Assembly: GCF_041261205.1 (NCBI RefSeq)
Contig: NZ_JBGCCH010000005.1
Span: forward strand, 372,001-436,000
Length of the DNA stretch: 64,000 nucleotides
From: Catenulispora sp. MAP5-51
GTDB lineage: Bacteria > Actinomycetota > Actinomycetes > Streptomycetales > Catenulisporaceae
Direction: 5' to 3'
Part shown: one piece after another, positions 53,773-62,700 of the stretch
Layout of the letters: each line of letters begins with the position of its first letter
How positions within the stretch are numbered: position 1 is the first letter of the stretch
Position numbers and translations under genes: made by a program
Notes under the pieces: generated by a model
Database searches by the model: none
Seen by the model: only the letters and a program-made list of their open reading frames with translations
What the model was told of the DNA's origin: nothing

Positions 53773-54543
53773 CTCGATCGACCTGCTGTTCGCCCCAGCT
53801 GAGCTGGGGCTTTTATTTTTTTCGAGTTGAGCAGTCGTGATTCTTGGAGCGAACGTGCGACCTGTAGGCCCGAGTTTCGGGAAATACTGAAGTGTCCGGG
53901 GACGGTCCGGGGACGACCGTCCCAACTCCGTACCCGATCCTGGTCGTGGGTTCGATTCTTGTGGTGGCCGGATGGCGCTGTGTGCCATCCGGCAAACAGG
54001 CCGATCTGTGCCTCTGATGATCGGTATTGCCAGGTAGCGGGCTATGTTCAGGCGCATCGTGCGATGTTGGCTAGCTCCGTGGGGCTCCCATCCGTGCCGA
54101 GCACTATCTGTCGCCTCGGCAAAAATGTCCGGGGACGGTCCGGGTGCGGACTCGTATAACTGGCCCTGCCAAGCCAGGCATAGTTCAGCGCGTTTCGGCG
54201 GGTCGAGTCGATCGCGACGATCTTGGCTTCTGATGGGCCAGCTCGGCCTTCGCAGAGTAGAACGCCCGGGCCGGGGTCCGGTAGATCTCCGGGCGCGCAC
54301 CACCTCCGCCTCCGCGCGGAGACAGCGCGCCCGGTACGGCTGCGACGACGGGGCAGCGGATCACCTCGGCCTGCGCAGAGAGGCCGCCGTGGACGGCCGC
54401 ATGGCTGGCGCCACGTACGATCCACCTGGGCGGGGAGCACGTGACCGGCTCGTCTCGGCGCAGATCATCGGGGGATCAGCCCTGCGGGCGAAGGGGACGA
54501 AGAGGCTCACCCGTGATTAGCCTCCGGTCGAGATCGGCCCCGT
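53773..54543. other. non-coding/decayed stretch after tRNA-Arg with 19-nt direct repeats
   Basis: No gene is supported. TGTCCGGGGACGGTCCGGG occurs at 53893-53911 and again at 54126-54144. A degenerate T-arm-like stretch (GGGTTCGATTCTTG, about 53948) follows the first copy. The rest looks like eroded coding DNA with no family match. This may be the remains of an old integration at the tRNA gene. Confidence 0.4.
53792..53822 (+). terminator. intrinsic terminator of tRNA-Arg
   Basis: GCCCCAGC-TGA-GCTGGGGC (53792-53810) is followed by TTTTATTTTTTT, a textbook hairpin plus U-tract, rare in this high-GC genome. Confidence 0.95.
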
Positions 54544-55017
54544 ATGTGCGGCCTTACATGGACCTACTCCAACGGCTGGATCTCGCCGCGCGTCTGGAAC
54601 ATGGCGCACGGCGAGTTGGTCATCGTCCCGGGCCGTGGCCGCTTTCTGAGTGGGGTGAAGATCGCCGGTCGAGCGTGCAGACTTACTGAGCGGATTGAAC
54701 CACGACGGGTTACTGACCGTCTCGGAGAAGAAGTAGTACGTGGTCTGCTTCGCGCCCGTGAGCGGGGTGCCACATTCGTGGAGCTTGCCAAGCGATTCGG
54801 CGTCAGTGTGAGCAGCGTGCGGCGGTTGCTTGTCAGTGCCCCGCGATACGGTGATCGGTTGGTACCGCAGAACCTAACATCACGATCTGATGACTGCGGA
54901 ACGCAACCGAACGACCACACGTTCAACCCGTACGGCCACATAGGCGTGGTGAGCAGTTGCGAACCCCGGGTTACCACCCGAGAGCAGACGCGCTGCTTCA
55001 GGCGGCGGGCGCTATAG
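54544..55017 (+). pseudogene. HTH-containing fragment, probably from a recombinase or regulator
   Basis: The frame contains RVTDRLGEEVVRGLLRARERGATFVELAKRFGVSVSSVRRLL (about residues 55-97), a clear resolvase/Hin-type HTH. The flanking sequence is not recognisable and no ribosome site is evident. It may be the C-terminal part of a lost serine recombinase or transposition protein, or a small real DNA-binding protein. Confidence 0.35.
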
Positions 55018-55097
55018 GCGCACCGCCGTTCGCCATACCCGCGTCCCCTGGCGGATGAGTAGTACGCCTCGATCCCGGCTGCGGTAGAATCAGCTAC

Positions 55098-55144
55098 TTA
55101 GCAGAACTGTCAGCTGTTAGCAGAAAAATCTGCACAGTGCAGAT
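55098..55144. promoter_or_regulatory. repeats upstream of the XRE regulator
   Basis: TTAGCAGAA occurs twice (55098-55106 and 55117-55125), followed by the palindrome ATCTGCAC-A-GTGCAGAT (55128-55144). The cluster ends 94 nt before the XRE start codon and may be its autoregulatory operator. Confidence 0.45.
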
Positions 55145-55238
55145 GCGGTGTAGGATCGGAGAACCGCTCGCATCTGTGTGCAGTCGATCACCGGCGGTTC
55201 GGGCTAGGACGTCAGCCACAGCCTCGGGAGGGACTTCG

Positions 55239-56090
55239 ATGAGCACGACCGCCAACCCAATCTTCGAACGACGCCGCCTGCGGCTCCTGCTGCGGCGTCT
55301 TCGGGAGGAGCTCGGCTTGTCCCGGGAGGACGTTGCGAGCGCGATGGCCTGGTCAGCCTCCAAGCTGACACGGATTGAGCTTGGCGACGTCAAGGTCTTT
55401 GAGAAGGATCTGAAGGCCTTGGTCACGTACTACCGCGTGACCGACACCGCACGCTGGGAGGAAATCCAGGCCATCGCCAAGGCGAGCCGTATGCCCGCCT
55501 GGTGGTCCGAGTTTCGCGACCTTGTCTCTCCCAAGTTTGCGCAACAGCTGGAGTATGAGGCCTCGGCGTCGGAGCTCTACGTCGTCTACAACGCGGTGCT
55601 GCCCGGACTGCTTCAGACCCGCGACTACGCGGGCGCCATCATCTCGAACTTCCAGCCGCCCGAGAACGTGCCCCGTCTCGTCGAACTCCGCTTGCGTCGC
55701 CAGCACATCTTCGAAAGGGAGAACCCGCCGGACGCACACTTCATCGTCGGCGAAGCCGCACTGCGTACCGAAGCCGGCGGACCCGAAGTCATGCATGAGC
55801 AACTGGTGCACCTCTTGGCACTCATGGAGCGCGACACGATAGACATCCAGGTCATACCGTTCAAGGAGGGTGCGCACCCCGGGATGATAGGGCCGTTCGA
55901 GGTGATGGCCTTCGATGACGGCGAGGGCGACGTGGCGTCCTTCGAAACGCCGAGGGCGTTCACAATCATCCGCGAGGAGCCAGGCATCGCGTCGGAGTAC
56001 CGCGACATCTTCGAGCGGCTGCAACAGCGGACACTCAAGAGCGGTGCCGCCATGGCTTTTATACGGGAGCTGATAGATAGCTTCGCGTAG
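55239..56090 (+). CDS. XRE-family regulator with DUF5753 domain
   Basis: 283 residues from the ATG at 55239 (GGGAGGG upstream). The N-terminal HTH_31-type domain (RLRLLLRRLREELGLSREDVASAMAWSASKLTRIELG) is followed by the DUF5753 domain (EYEASASELYVVYNAVLPGLLQTRDYAGAII, ERDTIDIQVIPFKEGAHPGMIGPF). These actinobacterial regulators usually pair with a small DUF397 protein; one is at 57181. In streptomycetes such pairs affect development and antibiotic production. Codon use is less GC-biased than in the core part of the window. Confidence 0.9.
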   Translation: MSTTANPIFERRRLRLLLRRLREELGLSREDVASAMAWSASKLTRIELGDVKVFEKDLKALVTYYRVTDTARWEEIQAIAKASRMPAWWSEFRDLVSPKFAQQLEYEASASELYVVYNAVLPGLLQTRDYAGAIISNFQPPENVPRLVELRLRRQHIFERENPPDAHFIVGEAALRTEAGGPEVMHEQLVHLLALMERDTIDIQVIPFKEGAHPGMIGPFEVMAFDDGEGDVASFETPRAFTIIREEPGIASEYRDIFERLQQRTLKSGAAMAFIRELIDSFA

Positions 56091-56178
56091 TTGGTTTCGC
56101 TTCTGGCGAAAGATCCCGAGATGCCCAACTTATACCTAAAGCCACTTGCTATGCCGTTTGAAGTTAGAGGTCACCCCC

Positions 56179-56748
56179 GTGTTGCGTAGCCAGCGCCCGC
56201 CGAAGGAACCGGTGGCCACTGAGGATCCCGACCTGCCGTCCGCGCGCTCTTCGAATGACGAGCCGCAGGCGACCCATGCCAACGGCACGGTGCCGGTCGA
56301 GGCAGCGGTCAGCAAGCGCGATGACCAGGTGCAGGTCGTCGAGGACGCCGCCAAGGGGAAGAAGCGGAAGCAGGAGAAGGATGAGCCTCGCGCGACCTCG
56401 ACTGTTGATGTGTCGAAAGAGGCTTCTTCCGATGCGAAGGTGGCGGATCGCTGGTCTTTCCTCGGGGTGAGCTTCGGGCGCATAGCTAGGCTTATGGGTA
56501 GCGCCGACAAATACCAACGCAGAGCTGGCTACACACAACTGTTCGTGGTCGTGTTCGGTAGCTTGGCAGCTCTGGCAATCGTAGCCGCAGCCTTTGCTTG
56601 GATTGGCGTCTATGGCGGCAAAGCAGCTCTGGCCGGCACGACGGCGACGGTTGCTACCACGACTGGCGCTGGGTTTTTCCTACAGCACCAGCGGAAGAAG
56701 TCCAGGGAAGTCAAACGGAAGACCGCGAACGACAAGAAGGACGACTAA
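56179..56748 (+). CDS. hypothetical membrane protein with a charged N-terminus and basic tail
   Basis: 189 residues from the GTG at 56179 (AGAGG 8 nt upstream). The first ~105 residues are charged and probably disordered (KGKKRKQEKDEPRA). Two hydrophobic segments follow (about 121-145 LFVVVFGSLAALAIVAAAFAW and 150-170), then a strongly basic tail (HQRKKSREVKRKTANDKKDD). No family recognised. It overlaps the convergent gene at 56745 by 4 nt. Confidence 0.5.
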   Translation: MLRSQRPPKEPVATEDPDLPSARSSNDEPQATHANGTVPVEAAVSKRDDQVQVVEDAAKGKKRKQEKDEPRATSTVDVSKEASSDAKVADRWSFLGVSFGRIARLMGSADKYQRRAGYTQLFVVVFGSLAALAIVAAAFAWIGVYGGKAALAGTTATVATTTGAGFFLQHQRKKSREVKRKTANDKKDD

Positions 56749-57110
56749 CGAGTCGCCCGATCCAACACGGCGATGAAGCACGGCCCCAGCAACGCCGTCA
56801 GCCCCGCCCAGGCCCACGCCGACCAAGAATGATCGTGGAACGGATACATGATCAACCCGCTGACGGCGACCGCTGCCAGGGTGCATCCGGCCACTGATGC
56901 GACAAGGCTTGGCCCGTGATCACTACTCGATTCGCCCGAGGCTCTTTCTCGACCTTTGGTAACGCCACCTGTCGTGACCGCGCCGCTTGCCAAAGCCGGC
57001 CTGCTTGTGGTTGCAGCTGGTGACACAGGGCGACTCTCACTTCGGTCGGTGGAACACGTTCTCTTCGTACGCGTCCCAGCGTAGCTAAGCTTACGTGTCT
57101 GTCCGCTCAT
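56745..57110 (-). CDS. small hypothetical membrane protein
   Basis: 121 residues. A hydrophilic Ser/Thr/Arg-rich first half is followed by two hydrophobic segments (about 70-90 VASVAGCTLAAVAVSGLIMY and 98-115 WAWAGLTALLGPCFIAVL). The two-helix hairpin is similar in size to many actinobacterial hypothetical proteins. The start is uncertain; no strong ribosome site is seen. Confidence 0.4.
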   Translation of the reverse strand: MSGQTRKLSYAGTRTKRTCSTDRSESRPVSPAATTSRPALASGAVTTGGVTKGRERASGESSSDHGPSLVASVAGCTLAAVAVSGLIMYPFHDHSWSAWAWAGLTALLGPCFIAVLDRATR

Positions 57111-57180
57111 ATCGCGAAAGCCACCCCAAACGTGTCCAGCGCACTACGCCACGTAGTGAGTCTGCCCGCCCTGTAGCTTT

Positions 57181-57402
57181 TCATGCGCCTGCATCCCCGC
57201 CTGCTAGTTTGACGTCGAACTCGTTGTTACGGACGCCCAACAAGAAAGCGTTCCACTCGGCGTAGTCGAACGCCAAAGGCTCCTGGGTTGGTTTTTGAGA
57301 GTTGCGCACATATACGGAATCGGCCGCAACCGCAACTTCTACGCAGCTGGCAGGATCGCAAAACGAAGAAGTATGCCACTTCAGGGCACCTTGATCCGAC
57401 AC
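57181..57402 (-). CDS. DUF397-domain protein
   Basis: 73 residues from the GTG at 57402, which has GGGGAGGGA 5 nt upstream. WHTSSFCDPASCVEVAVAADSVYVRNSQKP...LAFDYAEWNAFLLGVRNNEFD is a clear DUF397 protein (typical W-S-S-x-CVEVA, VRDSK, ts-x-W-x-aFl). DUF397 proteins work with XRE/DUF5753 regulators like the one at 55239, here separated by two genes and in the opposite direction. Confidence 0.9.
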   Translation of the reverse strand: MSDQGALKWHTSSFCDPASCVEVAVAADSVYVRNSQKPTQEPLAFDYAEWNAFLLGVRNNEFDVKLAGGDAGA

Positions 57403-58070
57403 CCGATTCCCTCCCCTCGTTGGCTCACCTGCGGGCACATGTAAGCCATTCACCCGTCGCCCCCGTGCCGTTGAACCGAGGGCGCGCCCAAACCCAAACG
57501 TATCGGGAAGGCACGTGGTTCATCACGAACAGGCCGCCGTTATGAACAGAGTGTAAGAGGGGTCTGCAGGCCGAGTCCACGACTTAGAAAAGCTCTTGGC
57601 TGAAATTCAGGGTTCTCCGACACCTCCGTGGCCCTTTTGAGAGCCTCGATATCAGAAGCCTGATACCAAACCCGCCGCGAAGGGCCCTAGCGGGTCCTTT
57701 CGTCAGCTAGGTCGGTCAGCGGCGCGATGAGGGCAACCTCACAGAAGCCTCATGCGCCTGCCCGCCGCCTGGTGAGACAAAGGATCATCTATCGATGCGG
57801 AAGCTGCGTAAACAGCAAATCGGGAGCTGCCCTGAGCCCCGATCGCTTCTCTTCGAACAGCGTCTACGCCTAAACATCGCTGGTGAACCTCTATCGCCGC
57901 GCGTGATCTGGGTGCGGTCGAATCGATCGTGCGAAACCCCTGGTCGCCGGCTGTTCGTTGATTGCATCCAAGCTCTCGCGCACGAGCTGTGCCTTGATCG
58001 GACTGGGTTTGCCCTTGTGTGGCGTTCCGGTCTCCACGGTCTTGAGATGCCACGTCGCAGGGTACGCAAC
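57403..58070. other. unassigned region left of the IS element
   Basis: 668 nt. Short open frames exist on the minus strand (for example one containing HLKTVETGTPHKGKPSPIKAQLVRESLDAI at 57891-58070), but none has a start outside the IS element or a recognisable family. ACCCGC/GCGGGT at 57670-57695 could be a weak hairpin. It looks like eroded coding DNA. Confidence 0.35.
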
Positions 58071-59291
58071 TAGTGCCGCATCAGGCAACGTTCGCCCTGG
58101 CGACGATCTGACGTAGCCGGGTGTCGTCGGCGTGGCGGTTTCGCCAGATGATGTAGCGGCGGATCATGCTGCCCTGCTCCTTGTGGCTTCGGTGGTCGGT
58201 GCCGTCCAGGGCGAAGTAGCGCAGCGCGGTGAACTGGGCCTCGATGCGGTTCAGCCACGAGGAGTTCGTCGGGGTGTAGGCGATCTCGACGTTGTTGGCC
58301 TGGGCCCAGTCCGCCACTCGGCGGCACCGCTTGGTGGTCAGGTGCGGGGAGTAGTTGTCGCACACGATCGCGATCCGCACGTCCGGCGAGTAGAGCGTGC
58401 GCAGGTAGCGGCAGAACTCCAGGAACTGGGTGCGCTTCTTGCGAGGCTTGATGTGCCCGAACAGCCGATCGCGGGTCAGGTCATAGGCAGCGAACAGGTG
58501 CCGGACGCCGTCATTGCGGTTGTAGGTGGCCCGGCGGCGCGGGCGCGGCTCCCGGTCGGGGTCTTTGTGCCTGCCGCCGCGTTCGGCCCAGTGCCGGCCG
58601 GGGTGCGGCATCAGGTTCAGCGGCCCGAACTCGTCCAGGCAGAACACGATCGTCGGCTCGCCGGGCTCGGGTATCACCTCGCCGTCGGCGATCGCGTACA
58701 GATGCTCAACCCTGGCCTTCTTCACCTGGTAGTCGGGGTCTTTCGAGGTCTTCCAGGTCTTTATCCGTTGAAAGGAGACGCCTTCGTCACGGAGCAAGAC
58801 CCGAAGGCCCTCGTGAGAGATGTCGTCGACCACCCCCTCAGCAACCAGGAAGTCCGCCAGCTTGGACAGGCTCCAGGTGGAGAACGGCAGGCCGTGCTCG
58901 ACCGGCTTCGACTTCGCGATCTTCTTGATCTCCCGGCGTTCAAGCAGGTTGAACGTGCGTGGCCGGCCTCCGGCGTACTTCGGATATAGCGAGTTGAAGC
59001 CGTCGGCGTTGAAGTTGTGGATCACATCGCGGACCCGGTCCTCGCTGGTGAACGTGACCTCGGCGATCTTCGCCACGGGCATCTTCTGTGCTGAGAGCAG
59101 CACCATCTGCGCCCGACGCCAGGTCACCACAGACCCCGTCCCACGGCGCACTATCCGCAGCAGCCGACGACCCTCGTCGTCATCAATCTCCCGAACCTGG
59201 ACCCGCTCAGCCATCTGCCAAGTCTGATACACCCGCCCCGCCGGTGGCACTCACCACACCGACGGGGCGAACGTTGCCTGATACGGCACTA
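58071..59291. mobile_element. IS630-family insertion sequence, complete
   Basis: 1221 nt including flanking TA dinucleotides. The left end (58071: TAGTGCCGCATCAGGCAACG and on) and the inverted right end (ending 59291) match at 26 of 27 positions including the TA; the single difference is at the ninth base. TA on both sides is the target duplication typical of IS630/Tc1 elements. It carries one intact transposase gene on the minus strand. Confidence 0.92.
58081..59214 (-). CDS. IS630-family transposase
   Basis: 377 residues from the ATG at 59214; a further 12 codons to 59250 are open. An N-terminal HTH pair (RRAQMVLLSAQKMPVAKIAEVTFTSEDRVRDVIHNFNADG, then LSKLADFLVAEGVVDDISHEGLRVLLRDEGVSF) precedes the DDE domain: Asp in IVFCLDEFGPL, Asp in IAIVCDNYSPH, Glu in SSWLNRIEAQFTALR. 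All three catalytic acids are present and the frame is unbroken, so the element may still move. The stop lies inside the left inverted repeat. Confidence 0.95.
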   Translation of the reverse strand: MAERVQVREIDDDEGRRLLRIVRRGTGSVVTWRRAQMVLLSAQKMPVAKIAEVTFTSEDRVRDVIHNFNADGFNSLYPKYAGGRPRTFNLLERREIKKIAKSKPVEHGLPFSTWSLSKLADFLVAEGVVDDISHEGLRVLLRDEGVSFQRIKTWKTSKDPDYQVKKARVEHLYAIADGEVIPEPGEPTIVFCLDEFGPLNLMPHPGRHWAERGGRHKDPDREPRPRRRATYNRNDGVRHLFAAYDLTRDRLFGHIKPRKKRTQFLEFCRYLRTLYSPDVRIAIVCDNYSPHLTTKRCRRVADWAQANNVEIAYTPTNSSWLNRIEAQFTALRYFALDGTDHRSHKEQGSMIRRYIIWRNRHADDTRLRQIVARANVA

Positions 59292-59293
59292 GC

Positions 59294-59635
59294 TCACTTG
59301 CCCGTCAGCACTGCGGCGAAGTCACTCCGGGTGCGTACCGTCGGCCTAAACCCGAAGCTACTGAAGACCACCGCGATTCTGTCCTGATGCAGCCTGGTAC
59401 GCCGCTACAGGGCAGGCTCCCAGCGCAGACGGCCGCCACAGTCGATCCAGTACTCATGCTGCTCGCGGAGTATACGCAGTTGGACCGTGGTGATGTCAGG
59501 GCTCCCGACCGCGTGCCAGCCAGCGAGCGTGTCTTCGATACAGTTGCCCGGTATCAACGGCACGCCGATACACGTTTTCGGCCGGCTGGCGTGGTCCCGG
59601 GCCAATAGCATTCCAGTCATGGTGACCTGTGGCAT
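59294..59635 (-). pseudogene. unrecognised gene with an in-frame TAG
   Basis: From the ATG at 59635 a frame runs 76 codons (RILREQHEYWIDCGGRLRWEPAL), meets TAG at 59405-59407, and continues another 36 codons without break (RRTRLHQDRIAVVFSSFGFRPTVRTRSDFAAVLTGK) to the TGA at 59294-59296. The IS630 element lies only 3 nt beyond. It could be a gene broken by a nonsense mutation, or two unrelated frames. No family is recognised. Confidence 0.25.
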
Positions 59636-59846
59636 GTGCCAAGAACCCTTCGATGTCGAAGAGGCCCGGGATGAGTACCAGTCGGAGTTCGGAGAGGGTG
59701 TGGACTACGGCGAGCAGTATGGCGGAGGTGCCTGTGCCGATTGTGCCATTTCGGATACCAATTCGAACTACAACACGGGCCTCGCAATTGTGATGATGAA
59801 TGGCGACGCAGACTACGACGACGAGCATGTGCAGAACTACTTGTAA
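59619..59846 (+). CDS. small acidic zinc-ribbon-like protein
   Basis: 75 residues from the ATG at 59619. Two CxxC pairs, CGMC (4-7) and CADC (39-42), frame an acidic segment (DVEEARDEYQSEFGEGVDYGEQY), and the C-terminus is also acidic (NGDADYDDEHVQNYL). The layout suggests a small metal-binding protein. No clear ribosome site, so the start may differ. No family recognised. Confidence 0.4.
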   Translation: MVTCGMCQEPFDVEEARDEYQSEFGEGVDYGEQYGGGACADCAISDTNSNYNTGLAIVMMNGDADYDDEHVQNYL

Positions 59847-60648
59847 CCGTTTCTATCGTGACGGTGTTGCTGCGGGCTGGCTGAAAAATGCGGCATGACC
59901 AACCAGCCAACGTCGTGGCCGCGCGCCGTGACGTTCGGCGATGATCGAGACGCCACTGTCGATGGCTGCGAATAGCCTGTGCGTAGTCCAGTATCGCATT
60001 CCATTGATTCAGATGGTATGAATGAGCGGCAGTAGATGCGGTGGTATGCGGTACCGGCGACACTGAACCTGGTCACCCCGCGCGGTGTTAGCGCGGGGCT
60101 GGCAGTACTCGGGATCGGCTGGCAGCCGGTTCCGCTCGAGCAGAGCGTGCTGACGACCGGATAGGGCGTGTACTCCTGGGTCGACGGCATCGGGGCCCGC
60201 GACGTAACTGGAGCGATAGTGCTGGCTGATGACCTGCTGGACCGGCCTCTGCTGTACAAGGCATCGGCCAAGGTCAGCTCGGGGTACGCAGGCGGTTGAA
60301 GTGGGAGCACTACTGGGTTCGCGAGTGGGTACTGGTAGTGCGCCAGAGTCTAAAGTCTTGTTGGAGGCAGCTGAGAGTATTGCAATACGACTGGGGACCT
60401 ACCTCGGCGGCACAGCGGCGCTCGTACAAAGCCAGTTCACCAGCGCCTGGGGTGTCGACAGGTTGTATGATCTGGCGACCTTTGGAGCTGCCAGGTACCT
60501 AGAGCATGCTGTACAGCCTGCGACAACGGCGGGGGCGAGGGAATCGTAGTTTCCAGCCCTGCACGGGTCGATCTCGAAGGCCGTCCGATTTTACCAACCT
60601 ACATCCTGGTCGTTGAGCAGTACCCTGCCATAGGGAATGGTCATCGGG
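59847..60648. other. unassigned region before the integrase
   Basis: About 800 nt of lower-GC DNA with only weak frames. One at 60229-60549 (plus) ends in VLLEAAESIAIRLGTYLGGTAALVQSQFTSAW and could be a small real protein, but has no convincing start. A hairpin CCCCGCGC/GCGCGGGG lies at 60076-60098. The element's attachment site should lie in or near here if the integrase sits at its end. Confidence 0.35.
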
Positions 60649-60683
60649 TTGTGTCCCGGATCGATACCCGATCCGGGACACAA
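60649..60683 (-). terminator. terminator or cruciform after the integrase gene
   Basis: A 15-bp perfect stem (TTGTGTCCCGGATCG at 60649-60663, complement at 60669-60683) with a 5-nt loop lies 15 nt after the integrase stop. Confidence 0.7.
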
Positions 60684-60697
60684 AGGGTCCGCCTGGC

Positions 60698-62299
60698 TCA
60701 GGCGGCCTTCGCGAGTGGGTCGCCGCAATCATCAGGTCTGGCACGATCGCTGAAGATATTAGTGATAGTCCTGGCTGCGTTTTTCTTCAGCTCGTCGACG
60801 ACTGCTGTATAGAGGTCGGCGGTGATGGCGAGGTTGGAGTGACCGAGGATTTCGGACACGACCTTCATCTCCACCCCGGACGTGAGCAGGTGGGTGGCGG
60901 TGCCGTGTCTGAGGTCGTGCAGGCGGATCGGCGGCAGGCTGGCTTCGCGGGCCAGGTCGAGGAACCAGTCGCTGATTTGTGCCGGCCGTAGTGCGGTGCC
61001 GTCGGAGCGGGTGAACACTAGCTTGGTGTCGGTCCAGGCGCTGCCGCGGTCACGTCGCTCACGGGCTTGCGTGGTCTCCCAGTCGCGGAGTGCCTGCAGA
61101 ACCGGTTTGGCCAGGATGAGGGTGCGTTCGCCGGAGTCGGTCTTCGGTGCGCCGTTGACTACGTCGCCTCCGACCTCGAGGAGTTGCCATCGGATGGTGA
61201 CGGTGGCGTTGTCTAGGTCGAGGTCTTCCCAGCGCAGGCCGACGGCTTCGCCGCGGCGCAGGCCGTGGTAGGCGATGAGCATGTAGAGCGCGTTCAGCCG
61301 GTGTTTGGCGGCACGGCGCAGGAAGGCGGTGGTCTGCGGTGCGGTCCACACCATCACCGCGGCCGGCTTCTCGCCGGTTGCCCGCCAGGCTGCCACCCGT
61401 CCCGGTGTCCAGATGAGTCCCTTGGGCGCCTTGCCGGAGGGGAGCTTCACCAGCTTCGCCGGGTTGATGGTGATGAGCTGTTCGTGGCAGGCATCGGTGA
61501 GTGCGGCGCGGAGCACGCTCCGAATCCTTTGCACAGTCGCGGCGTTGGGTGGACGGCGGAAGGGCGGGAGTTCCTTCAGGCTCGCGCGGGCTGCCTTCGC
61601 GGTGGTGGCGTCGTGTTCGCGCCAAGCTTGTTTGCTGAGTGCCAGGATCTGATGGCGGTGCTGGTTGGCGGCGCGGATGTTCTCGGCGGAGGCGGCGATC
61701 TCATTCATCGCGTCCCTGATATGACCGGGGCGTAGCCGGTCGAGGCGGTGGTGGCCGAGCATTGGAACCAGGTAGTTGTCGATAATGCCGGAGTAGGAGA
61801 TGTGCGTAGCGGGCCGGAGGTCCTTCTTCGCCGCCAGCCACCGTTTCAGCCAGGTCCCGACGGTGAGATCGGTTTCGAGCGGCGCGCCGGCCTTCAATCG
61901 GGAGTAGACGTCGGTGATGTCCGGCAGCGGTTCGTTGCGAGTGAGCCGTGTTCGGATGAGAGAAGCGATAGTCATGCGCGCTGTCAGCGCGTTGTCCGCA
62001 GATTCCGCCGCGGCGAGTAGAGCGCCGACGGCGTACATCGTGGTGGTTGCGGCGTCCCGGCTCTGGTAGCCGCCGTGTCGGATCGGAGTGCGTCTGTCGC
62101 TTTCCGGGTCGACGACCTCCACCTGGAAGAACCAGGTGCCGTGCTTAGGGTTCCATGCCCCGTCGGCCCGCTTCAGGTTCGGGCAGGTACTGGACAGATC
62201 GCGGCGCTTCGGCCGGCCGTTGGGCCCTCGAAGCGGTTGGCCGTCCGGACCGATGATCAGGGCACTGCAGGCGCAGCGCTTGAATACGGAGGTGCTCAT
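60698..62299 (-). CDS. int: tyrosine-type site-specific integrase
   Basis: 533 residues from the ATG at 62299; an earlier in-frame start at 62350 is possible. A Cys-containing N-terminus (FKRCACSALI...STCPNLKRADGAWNPKHGTWFFQVE) of the kind seen in actinobacterial element integrases is followed by a SAM-like core-binding domain (TVGTWLKRWLAAKKDLRPATHISYSGIIDNYLVPMLG). The catalytic domain has Arg in HGLRRGEAVGLRWEDLD, His-x-x-Arg in RLHDLRHGTATHLL, His in LGHSNLAITADLYTAV and the Tyr nucleophile in the same segment. It integrates and excises the element together with Xis. Confidence 0.95.
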   Translation of the reverse strand: MSTSVFKRCACSALIIGPDGQPLRGPNGRPKRRDLSSTCPNLKRADGAWNPKHGTWFFQVEVVDPESDRRTPIRHGGYQSRDAATTTMYAVGALLAAAESADNALTARMTIASLIRTRLTRNEPLPDITDVYSRLKAGAPLETDLTVGTWLKRWLAAKKDLRPATHISYSGIIDNYLVPMLGHHRLDRLRPGHIRDAMNEIAASAENIRAANQHRHQILALSKQAWREHDATTAKAARASLKELPPFRRPPNAATVQRIRSVLRAALTDACHEQLITINPAKLVKLPSGKAPKGLIWTPGRVAAWRATGEKPAAVMVWTAPQTTAFLRRAAKHRLNALYMLIAYHGLRRGEAVGLRWEDLDLDNATVTIRWQLLEVGGDVVNGAPKTDSGERTLILAKPVLQALRDWETTQARERRDRGSAWTDTKLVFTRSDGTALRPAQISDWFLDLAREASLPPIRLHDLRHGTATHLLTSGVEMKVVSEILGHSNLAITADLYTAVVDELKKNAARTITNIFSDRARPDDCGDPLAKAA

Positions 62300-62454
62300 G
62301 AATGGAAGTCCGTCCTGCAGATGGGGGGCTGACGGGCCGTCATCGAACACCGATCTATCTGGCGTTGCGATGCCAGCCAGTCAGCTGGTCGCGGGTATCG
62401 ACGCTCGACTTCATCGGAGCCCGCAAGCGTTATGTCAAAGGGCTGGTGAAGTCC

Positions 62455-62700
62455 CTACCGTTCGGGGGACGGTGTTGCCTGCGATGCGGGGATCTCGACG
62501 CCCAGTAGCCGCAGTACGGGCAGTGTCGGAACTCGGAAGTTCCTCCCCGGTCGCAATACCGGCACCGGGAAGTCGTCGCAGCGGGCCATGGTGTAGGCCT
62601 TGGTGCGGCCGATTCCGAGCAGCTTCGCGGCGGTCTCAAGACCCAGCGTTGGCGGTAGGTCGTTAAGATCCGCGATGGTGAATTCGGTCTCGTACTTCAT
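62455..62700 (-). CDS. xis: excisionase-type HTH protein
   Basis: 81 residues. LPPTLGLETAAKLLGIGRTKAYTMARCDDFPVPVLRPGRNFRVPTLPVLRLLGV is a MerR/AlpA-like winged HTH of the Xis type (ltt-eaA-lLgigr-t-Y...P..vr-G...rvp...l...lg). The ATG overlaps the stop of the upstream 57-residue ORF (ATGA). A 155-nt gap separates it from the integrase, the usual order in actinomycete integrative elements. Confidence 0.88.
   Translation of the reverse strand: MKYETEFTIADLNDLPPTLGLETAAKLLGIGRTKAYTMARCDDFPVPVLRPGRNFRVPTLPVLRLLGVEIPASQATPSPER

Noticed and set aside
53734-54303. A minus-strand protein containing CPRQDSNLRPSD and ESNPRP
   Set aside because: These strings are the well-known artefact of translating tRNA T-arms; the first is the tRNA-Arg gene itself.
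57891-58088. Minus-strand frame starting inside the IS630 left end
   Set aside because: Its start codon belongs to the IS element, and there is no matching reading frame on the other side of the insertion, so a gene cut by the IS is not supported.
60649-60683. The long inverted repeat as the element attachment site
   Set aside because: It is a perfect hairpin just after the integrase stop and shares no stretch with the tRNA-Arg 3' end, so a terminator is the simpler reading; the att site is not identified.
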